Source: Flavobacteriia bacterium (GTDB taxonomy: Bacteria > Bacteroidota > Bacteroidia > Flavobacteriales_D > Crocinitomicaceae). Taken from it: a stretch of 64,000 bases of DNA. Each line of letters opens with the position of its first letter. Position 1 is the stretch's first letter. Location: contig CANFUT010000001.1 in the NCBI GenBank assembly GCA_947450325.1, positions 124,001 through 188,000 on the forward strand, written 5' to 3'. Shown piece by piece: positions 55,664 to 64,000 of the stretch. A program made the translations under genes and the position numbers. Below the pieces are notes generated by a model. That model was given only the letters and a program-made list of their open reading frames with translations, did not search any database and was not told the origin of the DNA.

Positions 55664-58060
55664 TTATTTTATCAAAACGACATGGCCGGTAATCGTTTCC
55701 TCTATGGCTCCGGTTGTAACATATTCTATCTTGTACACATAAACTCCATCCTGCACTCGAAAGCCTTTGTATGTGCCATCCCAGGCAAAATCTAATTCAT
55801 CAGATTCGAAAATCAATTCACCCCAACGATTGTAAATTTTAACGTTCAATTTCGCAATGTTTACCGTACTCGCTGAAAAATAATTATTTGAACGATTTCC
55901 ATCAGGTGTAAATGCATTGGGAACATAAATATAATACTCAGGCAAAATTATAATTGGTTTACTAACAGTATCTTTACAGCCCAATTGATTAGTAGCAATC
56001 AATGTTACGGTATAAGTTCCTGGAACTTGGTATGTATTGTTTGGATGCACCATCGTGGAACTATTTCCATCACCAAATGTCCAAAAATAAGTAACTCCGC
56101 CTGAAGTTAAATTTTGAAAAGTAACAGGCAGACCATCAAAAAGTGTGTGACTTGAGATCGCAAAATCTGCATTAGGTCGGATTACTTCAACAACTGCTGT
56201 ACCTTCGACTGTAAATGTTTGACATTCATCTGAAACTGAAACATCATACAATGTAGTTTCTGTTGGTTTCACCCATATTCCATCAGTTGTTGCCCCATTT
56301 ATTGCCCAATGATAATAATATTGACCATAACCGCCAGTAGCAGTAACCGAAACATAAGCAGAATCTCCAGGACAAATTAATTGAGAAGGCGACATGGTCA
56401 AAATTAGTGGTGCACTTGTAATAGTATAAACCACTTGCTCATTCGTAGTATTTCCACATTGATCGGTAATTAGTACATTATAAGTTGTAGAACTTGACGG
56501 CAAGACATCTTGTGTTGAAGCAGTACCTAAATTCGTTGTTCCAGCCGACCATTGATAAGTATAAATGCCTGACCCACCTGTTGCTGTAACCGATAATGTT
56601 GCCGGAATATATGGACAAATTTCAGTAATATCTGAAGATGAAGTCGCAGTTAATGGCAAAAATACTGGAACATTCACTGTTCCAGATCCAACAGCAGTCT
56701 GAAGTAAACAATTGTCGGTTACAGAAACCGTATAAGTCTGTGTACTCGTTGGATTTACGAAAATACTACTTGTTGTTTCTCCTGTGTTCCAAGCATATAC
56801 GTAAGGTCCTACTCCACCAGTGGCATTGGCGATAACTTCAATTGGATTTCCTGGGCAAATCACATCACTTGTTACTACAGTTACCTGAACTGGTGCAATA
56901 TCATTAATTTTCAAATTGATTGTTTGATTCGCATTTCCACCACAAGGATCAGGAATTGCAAAAACAAGGTTTACTGTTTCTATTCCTTCAGCTACTCCAT
57001 CTGCTAATGCATTGAAAGTAAATGAAACCGAAGTTTGTCCTGCAGGAAAAGTGATAGAACTTGGAATCGTTGAATAATCAACTCCAGCAGTTGCTGTTCC
57101 TGTTACGGCAATTGGAATGGTTAATGGAACTGTCAAATTATTACTTCCTCTCGTCAAAGTTACGGTTGTAGAAACACAACCTTCAGCCATCATTGTTGGG
57201 TCATTGAAAGCATCGTACGACATTGTATAATCAACTGATACAGGCACTTTGGAAGTTAAACTATTTGCTTGTAAAAATATTCCTGAATCAAAAATTCCAT
57301 CTCCCACATCAGCAATAGCGATCGCTAAATGATAAGTTTGTCCACATTGAACTTTTGCTACAGCTTCTAGGGGTTTTGTAAAACCATCGTATTGAATGTA
57401 AGTATTACTTGCATTGTACGGACTATTTGATCCAGTTCCGTTATATTTATAATACGCACAGTTCGCGCAATTCGCAACGTATGTCCCAGTTGATTCAGAG
57501 CCATCATTCACATTATTGATGGCGACAATTGTGTTATTGGGTAACCTCGCCATGTTTTGAATTCCTCCAGGAATTCCTGGTCCAGAAATAAAGAAAGCAA
57601 AAACATCATTGAAGGTAGAATTTACATATTCTCGATATTCTTCAGATCCAAAAACATAGCTGAACCTTACGGTATCCGAATATGGAATAAAATCAAATTC
57701 TAAAACGGCCGCATTAAATGTGGAAGTACCATTCACTAGATTCGTTAGTCTAAAATATCCAGGAGCATTGTTGTCAATCCCAGCATTTGTAGAATTGTTT
57801 GGTCCGTGAGGTCCATCTCCATTATTCAAAACAGTACCTGTTGTAAGTACAATCCCTTCTGGAATTTGTAAATTTGTTCCTGCTGCTGAAAAATATCCGA
57901 TTGCTTGTTGTGAACCAGAATAGCTTATATTCGAAACTGTTACTCCCGGTCCGAGCAATACATTTTGCACCAAACCATTTGGAGTTTGGGATGTATTGGT
58001 CACCAATTGACTAAAAGCCAAAAACGGAAACAAAAAAGCTATAGAAATAAGTAATTTCAT
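55664..58060 (-). CDS. Large T9SS type B adhesin-like protein
   Basis: A 798-residue secreted protein. Signal peptide about 1-18. A choice-of-anchor-L-like N-terminal domain follows (about 20-255, with SYVFGSEEYREYVNSTFND), then a Calx-beta-like region (about 280-385). Three SprB/PKD-like repeats come next (about 390-635), each with a CPG-type opening and NPTSTQTYTVSVTD-like strands, then a PKD domain (about 640-705, WTFGDGNSS). The C-terminal gliding-type (type B) sorting domain (about 710-798) has VPNAFTPDGNRSNNYF and NRWGELIFES. It is probably a surface adhesin transported by the type IX system. ATG 58060 chosen over TTG codons just upstream. Confidence 0.9.
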   Translation of the reverse strand: MKLLISIAFLFPFLAFSQLVTNTSQTPNGLVQNVLLGPGVTVSNISYSGSQQAIGYFSAAGTNLQIPEGIVLTTGTVLNNGDGPHGPNNSTNAGIDNNAPGYFRLTNLVNGTSTFNAAVLEFDFIPYSDTVRFSYVFGSEEYREYVNSTFNDVFAFFISGPGIPGGIQNMARLPNNTIVAINNVNDGSESTGTYVANCANCAYYKYNGTGSNSPYNASNTYIQYDGFTKPLEAVAKVQCGQTYHLAIAIADVGDGIFDSGIFLQANSLTSKVPVSVDYTMSYDAFNDPTMMAEGCVSTTVTLTRGSNNLTVPLTIPIAVTGTATAGVDYSTIPSSITFPAGQTSVSFTFNALADGVAEGIETVNLVFAIPDPCGGNANQTINLKINDIAPVQVTVVTSDVICPGNPIEVIANATGGVGPYVYAWNTGETTSSIFVNPTSTQTYTVSVTDNCLLQTAVGSGTVNVPVFLPLTATSSSDITEICPYIPATLSVTATGGSGIYTYQWSAGTTNLGTASTQDVLPSSSTTYNVLITDQCGNTTNEQVVYTITSAPLILTMSPSQLICPGDSAYVSVTATGGYGQYYYHWAINGATTDGIWVKPTETTLYDVSVSDECQTFTVEGTAVVEVIRPNADFAISSHTLFDGLPVTFQNLTSGGVTYFWTFGDGNSSTMVHPNNTYQVPGTYTVTLIATNQLGCKDTVSKPIIILPEYYIYVPNAFTPDGNRSNNYFSASTVNIAKLNVKIYNRWGELIFESDELDFAWDGTYKGFRVQDGVYVYKIEYVTTGAIEETITGHVVLIK

Positions 58061-58114
58061 CAACAACTATAACGATTGAAAGCCCTGAATAGTTGCGAAA
58101 TTGCGACTAAAAAA

Positions 58115-58129
58115 AATCATTCAATGATT
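58115..58129. promoter_or_regulatory. Perfect palindrome upstream of the T9SS type B gene
   Basis: AATCATT C AATGATT is a perfect 15-base palindrome, 55 bases upstream of the start codon at 58060, in a 141-base gap. It may be an operator or a chance match. Confidence 0.25.
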
Positions 58130-58201
58130 AAAAGGTACAAGTTACTGATTATACTGAAAATGGGACTTGATTTTATCAGTAATTTAACAAAATATAAGTT
58201 T

Positions 58202-60049
58202 CTATTCCATTCCTTGCATCGCGCAAAGATTGTAATACATTCCTCTTTTTTCAATTAATTCATCGTGAGATCCTTGCTCTACTATTTGACCTTTTTGTAA
58301 TACAACAATAATGTCTGCATTTCTAATCGTACTCAAACGATGTGCGATAACCAAAGAAGTGCGATCTTTCATCAATTTTTCTAGAGCTTCTTGCACCAAT
58401 TTTTCTGATTCAGTATCCAAGGCCGAAGTCGCTTCATCTAAAATCAACAAAGGTGAATTTTTCAATACAGCTCTTGCAATACTGATTCTTTGTTTCTGTC
58501 CACCAGAAAGTTTATTACCACGCTCACCAATATTGGTATTGTAGCCTTCATCTAAACGAATGATAAATTCATGCGCATTAGCTACTCGAGCAGCATTTTC
58601 AATGTCTTGATCTGAAACATGAGGCATCCCAAAAGCAATGTTATTTCGAACAGAATCGTTGAATAAAATTGACTCTTGCGTTACCATTCCAATTTGATCT
58701 CGTAAATCAACAATTGAAGCACTTTTTATTGGTGTAGAGTCAAATAAAATTTCACCTTCCACCGTGTCGTAAAACCTTGGTAACAAATCGGCGATGGTTG
58801 ATTTTCCACTTCCAGACTCTCCAACTAAAGCAACTGTTTTTCCTGCAGGAATAAATAGATTAATGTTCTTCAAAACCATAGTATCACGGTATTTGAATGA
58901 AATATTTTTGTAGGTAATTCCTTTTGTCAATTCGCCTAATTTGATCGGATTTTCAGTTTCATAAATGTGTTCGTCTGCATCTAATATTTCATTGATTCTA
59001 TCTTGCGATGCTTTTGCTTTATTTAAATTGGCCACACTGGTTGCAATACCTTGAATTGGTCGTAATAATTGAGAAAACACGATGATAAAACCAAGAAATT
59101 TTTCACCTGTCATTCCTGAAGAGTTTTTAGCATCCAAAATCATTGAACCACCAAACCAAACAATCCCCAACATTACAGAGGAACCCAAAAATTCATTTAA
59201 AGGCGGAGATAAATCTCTTTTTCTAAAAGCCTTCGTAATTAATTGCTGATGTCTTAAATTAATTGTTTTGAATGAACCTAAAACATATGGTATGGCATTG
59301 AAAGCCTTGATAATCCTAATTCCACCTAAATTTTCTTCCATCGAAGAAAACAAAATTCCCATTTGCGCTTGACCTTCTTTGGCTGTCTTCTTCAAACTTT
59401 TTCCGATTCTTGAAATTACGAACGCTGAAATCGGTAACAGTAAAAATGAAATAATGGTCAATTTAGGACTCCAATAAAGCAAGGCTATCAAGTTGATTAT
59501 GATGGCAATTGGTTCCCTGAAAATCAACTCAAGTACACTGACAACTGCAATTTCAATTTCACCGACATCATTGTTCATTCGCGCCATCAAATCGCCTTTT
59601 TTCTCTTCAGAATAGAAAGCCAAAGGCAAATTCATCGCTTTTTCAAACATCTTGTCACGCAAATCACGCACAACTGCCATGCGCAAATGTGATTGATGAT
59701 AAATCGCTAAATACCTGAACAAATTTTTCAGAAAAAAGGCAAAAAGCACTGAAATGCAAACCATTAGAAGGGCATTTTTGGGACTCTCAACCACCATTGT
59801 TTTCATAAAATACTGGTAATAATCAGAGCAGTATTCGAAAAATTTGATAAATCCTCCATTGTATAATGGCTCAATAATTTTTTCTGGATGAAGGATTTCA
59901 TCTTTTGGAAAAATCAATTGAAGGAATGGAATGAAAAGAACCAGAGAAACTAGGTTAAAAATCACAAACAACAAGTTGAAAATGATGACTAAGATTGCCT
60001 TTAACTTGTACGAAAAAGTCAATCGATATATTTCTAAAAGTGATTTCAT
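58202..60049 (-). CDS. MsbA-like ABC exporter (fused permease and ATPase)
   Basis: A 615-residue half-transporter. It has six membrane helices in the first 340 residues and a cytoplasmic ATPase domain: Walker A GESGSGKST (about residue 410), signature LSGGQKQR, Walker B LLILDEATSALD and the H-loop IAHRLST. The long first extracytoplasmic loop (about 50-75) follows helix 1, as in lipid exporters. It probably flips lipid A-core or another lipid-linked glycan; waaA in the same region fits this. Other multidrug exporters look alike, so the substrate is inferred. A -7 box (60058-60065) lies 8 bases before its start. Confidence 0.88.
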   Translation of the reverse strand: MKSLLEIYRLTFSYKLKAILVIIFNLLFVIFNLVSLVLFIPFLQLIFPKDEILHPEKIIEPLYNGGFIKFFEYCSDYYQYFMKTMVVESPKNALLMVCISVLFAFFLKNLFRYLAIYHQSHLRMAVVRDLRDKMFEKAMNLPLAFYSEEKKGDLMARMNNDVGEIEIAVVSVLELIFREPIAIIINLIALLYWSPKLTIISFLLLPISAFVISRIGKSLKKTAKEGQAQMGILFSSMEENLGGIRIIKAFNAIPYVLGSFKTINLRHQQLITKAFRKRDLSPPLNEFLGSSVMLGIVWFGGSMILDAKNSSGMTGEKFLGFIIVFSQLLRPIQGIATSVANLNKAKASQDRINEILDADEHIYETENPIKLGELTKGITYKNISFKYRDTMVLKNINLFIPAGKTVALVGESGSGKSTIADLLPRFYDTVEGEILFDSTPIKSASIVDLRDQIGMVTQESILFNDSVRNNIAFGMPHVSDQDIENAARVANAHEFIIRLDEGYNTNIGERGNKLSGGQKQRISIARAVLKNSPLLILDEATSALDTESEKLVQEALEKLMKDRTSLVIAHRLSTIRNADIIVVLQKGQIVEQGSHDELIEKRGMYYNLCAMQGME

Positions 60050-60057
60050 ATTGAATA

Positions 60058-60065
60058 CAAAGTTA
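60058..60065 (-). promoter_or_regulatory. Candidate -7 box for the ABC exporter gene
   Basis: The minus strand reads TAACTTTG, a full TAnnTTTG match, with eight bases between it and the start at 60049. The -33 TTG is not clear. Confidence 0.4.
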
Positions 60066-60132
60066 AGTTAATTCTTAGTATTTGAAAATTTGTAATCAAA
60101 AGAGCATTTGAAATTGATTTAGAAAATAATAA

Positions 60133-60166
60133 TTGATAAGATTTTCCCTCATTTTTAGTAAATTTG
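60133..60166 (+). promoter_or_regulatory. Promoter of rbfA, leaderless start likely
   Basis: TTG (60133-60135), a 23-base spacer and TAAATTTG (60159-60166) form a complete Bacteroidota promoter. Only four bases separate the box from the ATG at 60171, so transcription should begin at or just before the start codon. Confidence 0.65.
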
Positions 60167-60170
60167 CAAC

Positions 60171-60509
60171 ATGGGATCGATTAGACAAAATAAAATTGAA
60201 GGTGTAATTCAAGAAGAATTATCCATGTTTTTTCAAAGAAATATGCATGAAATCTGCTTGGGTGCAATGGTGAGCGTTACTGTTGTTCGCATCACTCCTG
60301 ATTTGTCGTTGGCCCGAGTCTACTTAAGTATTTTCGCTGGACCAGAAAAAGAAGAAGTCTTGAAATCAATCCAAGAACACGCTAGTAAAATCAGAGGAGA
60401 AGTTGGAAGAAGGTTGAAAAACATGCGTAAAATTCCTGAATTGATTTTCAAAATTGACGATTCGCTAGATTACGCAATGGAAATCCAAAATCTGTTGGCA
60501 AAAAAATAA
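60171..60509 (+). CDS. rbfA: Ribosome-binding factor A
   Basis: A 112-residue RbfA with the KH-like fold. It opens IRQNKIEGVIQEELSMFF and ends IDDSLDYAMEIQNLL, the typical family ending, and contains SVTVVRITPDLSLARVYLSI. It helps 30S maturation and 16S 5' end processing. It is preceded by a complete promoter four bases away and followed after 19 bases by the permease gene, so both are probably on one transcript. Confidence 0.94.
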   Translation: MGSIRQNKIEGVIQEELSMFFQRNMHEICLGAMVSVTVVRITPDLSLARVYLSIFAGPEKEEVLKSIQEHASKIRGEVGRRLKNMRKIPELIFKIDDSLDYAMEIQNLLAKK

Positions 60510-60528
60510 TCGTTTAAAACTCCCGATC

Positions 60529-61746
60529 ATTAACGTTCCTTTTTACATAGCAAGAAAGTATCTTTCTTCCAAAAAAAGGAAGAATGTGATTCATTTGATC
60601 ACGCGTATTTCTGTGGTTGGAATTTCCATAACAACGGCTGCACTGGTTATTCTCATTGCAGCGTTTAATGGAATCGAAAAGATGGTGGAGCAACTTTACA
60701 GTGAATACGATACCAATCTTACTATTCGTTCAACCAAGGGAAAAACATTTGATGAATCAACGCTAGATATCGAAGCAATCCAAAAGATAAATGGTGTTTA
60801 TCTAACTTCAAAAGCAATTGAGGAAATTGTTGTTCTCAAGCACGAACAAAAATGGGTAAATGCCAGAATGATAGGAATCGAACCTTCGTTTTTGAAAATG
60901 ACCAATATGCCTAAACATATTGTAGATGGATTTCCAACATTAGATGAAAATGGTGAGCCAATGGCTTTAATTGGAGCAACTTTACTCGATAAACTAAACG
61001 GTTTTATTCCTAAAAACACTGGTTATGAAACTGTTGATTCATATTTCCCCAGACGAAGTGCGAAAATTAGCAACTTCACCAATCCGTTTAACAACCAAAT
61101 AATTAAAATTTCTGGAAGAGTCAATTTCAATCGAGAAGTAAATCAAGAAGCATTTATCATTCCTATTGAATTAGCAAAAGCAAATTTGGATTATCAAAAA
61201 GACATTACAGCACTTTATGTAAACGTTGAAAAAGGATTTGAAGCGGAAGATGTGAAAGCAGATATCCAACAAAAAATTGGAAAAAATTTCATCGTTAAAA
61301 CACACTTAGAAAAAAATGCCTTGATTTATCAAACGAGTAAATCAGAGAGATTCATCGTAATATGCATTTTAATTTTCGTGTTCATTATGGCTGCTTTTAA
61401 TTTAGTTGCTTCTTTGACAATGTTATACATTGAGAAAAAAGACAACATCAAAACGATGGAAAGTTTTGGAGCCAATGAACAATTTGTCTTTCGAATTTTC
61501 TTTTACGAAGGAATTTTAATTGCTACCAAAGGAATTATCGTTGGCTTAATTTTGGGTTATGGCGTATGTTTTTTACAAATTTTTGGACACGTTTTAGAAA
61601 TGCCAAATTCGGGTGGTGAACCTTTTCCAATAAACTTGACATGGGGCGATGGAATTTTAGTCTTGTCATTGGTTGGAATTCTTTCAATTCTTGCTTCTTA
61701 TTTACCAGTGAAATATTTGGTTTACAAAAACAGAAATTCAAATTAA
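60529..61746 (+). CDS. LolC/E-like (FtsX-family) ABC permease with rare start codon
   Basis: A permease of about 405 residues. The family beginning (V-P-F-Y-I-A-R-K-Y-L-S-S-K-K) is encoded from 60535, yet no ATG, GTG or TTG lies upstream in frame before the rbfA stop region. The usual first residue falls on ATT at 60529 (or ATC at 60526). The first standard start, GTG at 60586, would remove this conserved N-terminus. Four membrane helices are visible: one N-terminal (about 28-46) and three after residue 270. It probably works in lipoprotein sorting or an analogous transenvelope process. A second, larger relative is at 41.6-43.3 kb. An ATPase partner is not adjacent. Confidence 0.75.
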   Translation: MNVPFYIARKYLSSKKRKNVIHLITRISVVGISITTAALVILIAAFNGIEKMVEQLYSEYDTNLTIRSTKGKTFDESTLDIEAIQKINGVYLTSKAIEEIVVLKHEQKWVNARMIGIEPSFLKMTNMPKHIVDGFPTLDENGEPMALIGATLLDKLNGFIPKNTGYETVDSYFPRRSAKISNFTNPFNNQIIKISGRVNFNREVNQEAFIIPIELAKANLDYQKDITALYVNVEKGFEAEDVKADIQQKIGKNFIVKTHLEKNALIYQTSKSERFIVICILIFVFIMAAFNLVASLTMLYIEKKDNIKTMESFGANEQFVFRIFFYEGILIATKGIIVGLILGYGVCFLQIFGHVLEMPNSGGEPFPINLTWGDGILVLSLVGILSILASYLPVKYLVYKNRNSN

Positions 61747-61805
61747 GTTTACTCAATCAATCATACATTTCACAATATTTATTGCTTAAACAGCGTTTCT
61801 TTTCT

Positions 61806-61833
61806 TTGTCTTTACTCGTTTTCTTTATCTTTG
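61806..61833 (+). promoter_or_regulatory. Promoter of the 61838 gene, leaderless start likely
   Basis: TTG (61806-61808), a 17-base spacer and TATCTTTG (61826-61833) match the Bacteroidota promoter. Four bases separate the box from the ATG at 61838. Confidence 0.65.
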
Positions 61834-61837
61834 GGAC

Positions 61838-62599
61838 ATGATTTTTAGAATATTATTTTTTGTTTTTTGCTTAACTCTCGGATTTAAGGGATTTTCACAA
61901 AGAAATTTAAAAGATTCAGTAATTGGAACTCCTTGGGTGGCTATACATTATGGAGCAAATGCTACTGCTGGAGATTTAGCCGATAGATTTGGATTTTTGA
62001 ACCACATTGGCGCTGTTGCTGGATATAAAACTTCAAAAAATTGGTTTTGGGGATTGGATGGAAATTTCATTTTCGGAAATAAAATTAGAGAAACAGGAAT
62101 CCTTAATAATTTGGTCGATAGCTACGGACATGTTACTGATATTAATGGAGATATAGGTAAAGTTTACATTTTGGCTAGGGGATTTAATGTCAATTTAGCA
62201 GTTGGAAAAATTGTTCCAATATCCAAGAAAAACAGAAATTCAGGTTTATTTTTTCATGCTGGCGCAGGTTATTTATTGCACAAAATGAGAATTGAAACGC
62301 AGGATCAAGTCATTCCACAATTAGAACTTAACTACCGAAAAGGTTACGACAGACTGACAGTTGGTATTAATACACACCAATTTGCTGGATATGCATTTTT
62401 AGCACATCACGGATTCGTCAATTTTTATGGTGGATTTTATGCGCAACAAGGATTTACTAAAAACCAAAGAGATATTTTCTTTGATCAACCAGGAGTAGCC
62501 GTCGATAAAAAAATCAGAATTGATATACAATATGGACTAAAAATTGGCTGGTTCATCCCTATTTACAAGCGACAACCTAAGGACTTTTATTTCGATTGA
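61838..62599 (+). CDS. Outer-membrane-like protein of unknown function
   Basis: A 253-residue protein with a signal peptide (about 1-20, ending GFSQ) and amphipathic strands with aromatic and glycine residues (GFLNHIGAVAGYKTS, LFFHAGAGYLLHK, GFVNFYGGFYAQQGF), consistent with a small outer-membrane barrel. No specific family is recognised. Its stop codon overlaps the waaA start (TGATG), so they are co-translated. That may place it in LPS or envelope biogenesis, but this is inference only. Confidence 0.78.
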   Translation: MIFRILFFVFCLTLGFKGFSQRNLKDSVIGTPWVAIHYGANATAGDLADRFGFLNHIGAVAGYKTSKNWFWGLDGNFIFGNKIRETGILNNLVDSYGHVTDINGDIGKVYILARGFNVNLAVGKIVPISKKNRNSGLFFHAGAGYLLHKMRIETQDQVIPQLELNYRKGYDRLTVGINTHQFAGYAFLAHHGFVNFYGGFYAQQGFTKNQRDIFFDQPGVAVDKKIRIDIQYGLKIGWFIPIYKRQPKDFYFD

Positions 62600-63807
62600 T
62601 GAATTTACTTTACTCAATAGGAATTAGAATCTACGGTGCTATTTTATGGTTGGCACAATTTTTCAATCCAAAAGCCAAAAGCTGGGTTGTAGGACGCAAA
62701 AATTTTTGGGAGAAATTGCCTGCAATTGAAAATCAAGAAGTTTATTGGTTTCATTGTGCTTCTTTAGGAGAATTTGACCAAGGATTGCCATTGATGAATC
62801 AACTTAAATTAAACAATCCATCGATTTATATTTTAGTGACATTCTTCAGTCCGTCAGGTTTTGAAAATTACCACAAAAGAAAAAATTCAGCAGATTTTGT
62901 CTGCTATTTACCTCTCGATACAAAAGCGAATGCGCGCAAATTTATTCAACATTTTAAGCCGGTAAAAGTCTTTTTTATCAAATATGAATTTTGGACGAAT
63001 TACATTTCTGAAGCAAAAAAATCAAACGCTAAAGTATATTCGATCAGTGTATTATTCAGAACCGACCACCGATTTTTCAAGTGGTATGGCGGGCAATTTA
63101 GAGAGACTTTGCGGAAAATCGATTACTTTTTTGTGCAAAATGAATCGTCATTAAAATTGTTGCAAAGTATAGATATAAATCAAGCTACACTCACAGGTGA
63201 TACGCGTTTTGATCGCGTCATCGAGAATAAAGAAAACGTTCAAAAGGATTCAGTCTTGGAAGCGTTTACACTAAAAAATAAAGCATTTGTCATCGGAAGT
63301 TCATGGCCGGAAGATGAAGATTTACTGAAAAATTTAATTTTAGCTTATAAACTTCCAGTTATCATCGCTCCGCATGATATTTCTGAAACTCATTTGACAC
63401 AAATCGAGCAAAAATTTGAAAAAGAAACAGTACGTTATTCAAATTGGAACGCGGATTCAACTAAAAATATTATTATTCTAGATTCTATTGGAAAATTAGC
63501 AAACGCTTATAGCTACGGACAAATCGCCTATGTAGGTGGCGGATTTTCAGGTAGTTTACACAACATTTTAGAACCAGCTGTTTTTGGATTACCAGTCATA
63601 TTCGGACCAAAACACAAAAGATTTCCTGAAGCACAAACATTTATTGATGCTGGCGTTGGATTTTCAGTCGAGAATAGCGAAGAACTAAATTTAGCTTATA
63701 AAACTATCCTACAAAATCTAGAAGAATTGAAAGTGAAAACGAGCAATTTAGTGCTTGAATCCAAAGGAGCAACACAAAAAATTATTGATTCTCTAAATAA
63801 CGATTGA
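62599..63807 (+). CDS. waaA: 3-deoxy-D-manno-octulosonic acid (Kdo) transferase
   Basis: A 402-residue GT-B enzyme of the WaaA/KdtA type. It has an N-terminal membrane anchor (about 4-22), the WFHCASLGEFDQGLPL catalytic block with the conserved glutamate, VFFIKYEFWTNYI, TGDTRFDRV and the C-terminal AYVGGGFSGSLHNILEPAVFG. It adds Kdo to lipid A precursors at the inner membrane. The start overlaps the stop of the upstream gene. The presence of waaA and an MsbA-like exporter indicates an LPS-bearing cell. Confidence 0.95.
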   Translation: MNLLYSIGIRIYGAILWLAQFFNPKAKSWVVGRKNFWEKLPAIENQEVYWFHCASLGEFDQGLPLMNQLKLNNPSIYILVTFFSPSGFENYHKRKNSADFVCYLPLDTKANARKFIQHFKPVKVFFIKYEFWTNYISEAKKSNAKVYSISVLFRTDHRFFKWYGGQFRETLRKIDYFFVQNESSLKLLQSIDINQATLTGDTRFDRVIENKENVQKDSVLEAFTLKNKAFVIGSSWPEDEDLLKNLILAYKLPVIIAPHDISETHLTQIEQKFEKETVRYSNWNADSTKNIIILDSIGKLANAYSYGQIAYVGGGFSGSLHNILEPAVFGLPVIFGPKHKRFPEAQTFIDAGVGFSVENSEELNLAYKTILQNLEELKVKTSNLVLESKGATQKIIDSLNND

Positions 63808-63809
63808 TT

Positions 63810-64000
63810 TTACTTGTAGAACGGCGAGATCATGTAGTAAACAATTACTCCAGTTGAAGCAACGTAAAACCATATTGGCCAAGTAAATACCGTCCATTTT
63901 CTATGACGAGTAATATCGCCTTTCCAAGCAAAAAGATATGAAAACAATACCAACGGAACAACCATAACACTTAACAAGATGTGCGTAATCAAAAGAATAT
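63810..64000 (-). CDS. DUF420 membrane protein, truncated at the window edge
   Basis: The C-terminal 63 residues of a DUF420 protein; the frame stays open to the right edge of the window, so the N-terminus lies outside. The visible part has ITHILLSVMVVPLVLF, the GDITRHRKW loop and FTWPIWFYVASTGVIVYYMI, all typical of the family. DUF420 proteins are linked to cytochrome oxidase assembly (YozB/CtaM relatives), which would fit a respiratory gene cluster beyond the edge. Confidence 0.82.
   Translation of the reverse strand, partial: ILLITHILLSVMVVPLVLFSYLFAWKGDITRHRKWTVFTWPIWFYVASTGVIVYYMISPFYK

Noticed and set aside
1-64000. tRNA or rRNA genes, CRISPR arrays, prophage, insertion sequences or a replication origin
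   Set aside because: No cloverleaf-like elements noticed in the short gaps, no spaced direct repeats of CRISPR type, no transposase, integrase or phage structural genes, and no DnaA-box cluster were seen.

Overview
The window looks like a piece of an AT-rich chromosome from the phylum Bacteroidota, most likely a Flavobacteriales-type organism. A Crocinitomicaceae/Fluviicola-like lineage is a guess. The evidence is: type IX secretion (T9SS) cargo with type A and type B (gliding-motility-like) C-terminal domains, a complete aerotolerance (bat) operon, Bacteroidota-only families (DUF5723, DUF6089, DUF2279), general absence of Shine-Dalgarno sequences, and repeated matches to the Bacteroidota promoter TTG-N17..23-TAnnTTTG. 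Coding density is very high. I see no rRNA, tRNA, CRISPR array, prophage or insertion sequence, and no gene-free stretch longer than 300 bases.

Layout. 0.15-8.6 kb (minus): moxR, a DUF58 protein, a membrane protein, batA, batB, batC, batD, batE. 8.7-12.7 kb: a small zinc-ribbon protein, an unknown protein, arginine decarboxylase and a PBP4-type D,D-carboxypeptidase. 12.8-18.4 kb (plus): an exopolysaccharide module (GT4 glycosyltransferase, Wza-like lipoprotein, Wzc-like tyrosine autokinase, WecA/MraY-like phosphoglycosyltransferase). 18.4-24.5 kb: lytic transglycosylase, uvrA, LOG-family protein, ArsC-like protein and release factor 2. 24.7-32.7 kb (plus): gcvH, a TonB-C protein, an MBOAT/AlgJ-like O-acylation pair, a lipoprotein, sufS-sufE-sufT-like and fabF. 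32.7-37.9 kb: DUF2279 protein, an HTH-Fic protein, rfbB, ddl and a stand-alone PASTA protein. 37.9-50 kb: a T9SS type A protein, ribF overlapping a secreted LRR protein, a LolC/E-like permease, a NamZ-like muramidase, purE/purK, a YD-repeat-like protein, pdxJ, a CBS protein and nadK. 50-58 kb: envelope and secreted proteins (OmpA-like, DUF5723, a large lipoprotein, DUF6089), ribE and a large T9SS type B adhesin-like protein. 58.2-64 kb: MsbA-like ABC exporter, rbfA, a second LolC/E-like permease, an outer-membrane-like protein, waaA, and a truncated DUF420 protein running off the right end.

The recurrent theme is the cell envelope: peptidoglycan synthesis and turnover (ddl, dacB, lytic transglycosylase, NamZ), polysaccharide and LPS (EPS module, rfbB, O-acylation pair, waaA, msbA-like), lipoprotein-sorting-type permeases and T9SS cargo, mixed with ordinary housekeeping genes. 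I did not find a clearly new multi-gene system. The observations most worth checking are: a candidate ~85-nt small RNA between the YD-repeat gene and pdxJ; tandem direct repeats between the promoter-like box and the start codon of the HTH-Fic gene; a LolC/E-like gene whose conserved N-terminus can only start at a rare ATT/ATC codon; several promoter boxes placed four bases before an ATG, suggesting leaderless mRNAs; and two unusual gene overlaps (ribF/LRR, and divergent permease/namZ 5' ends).
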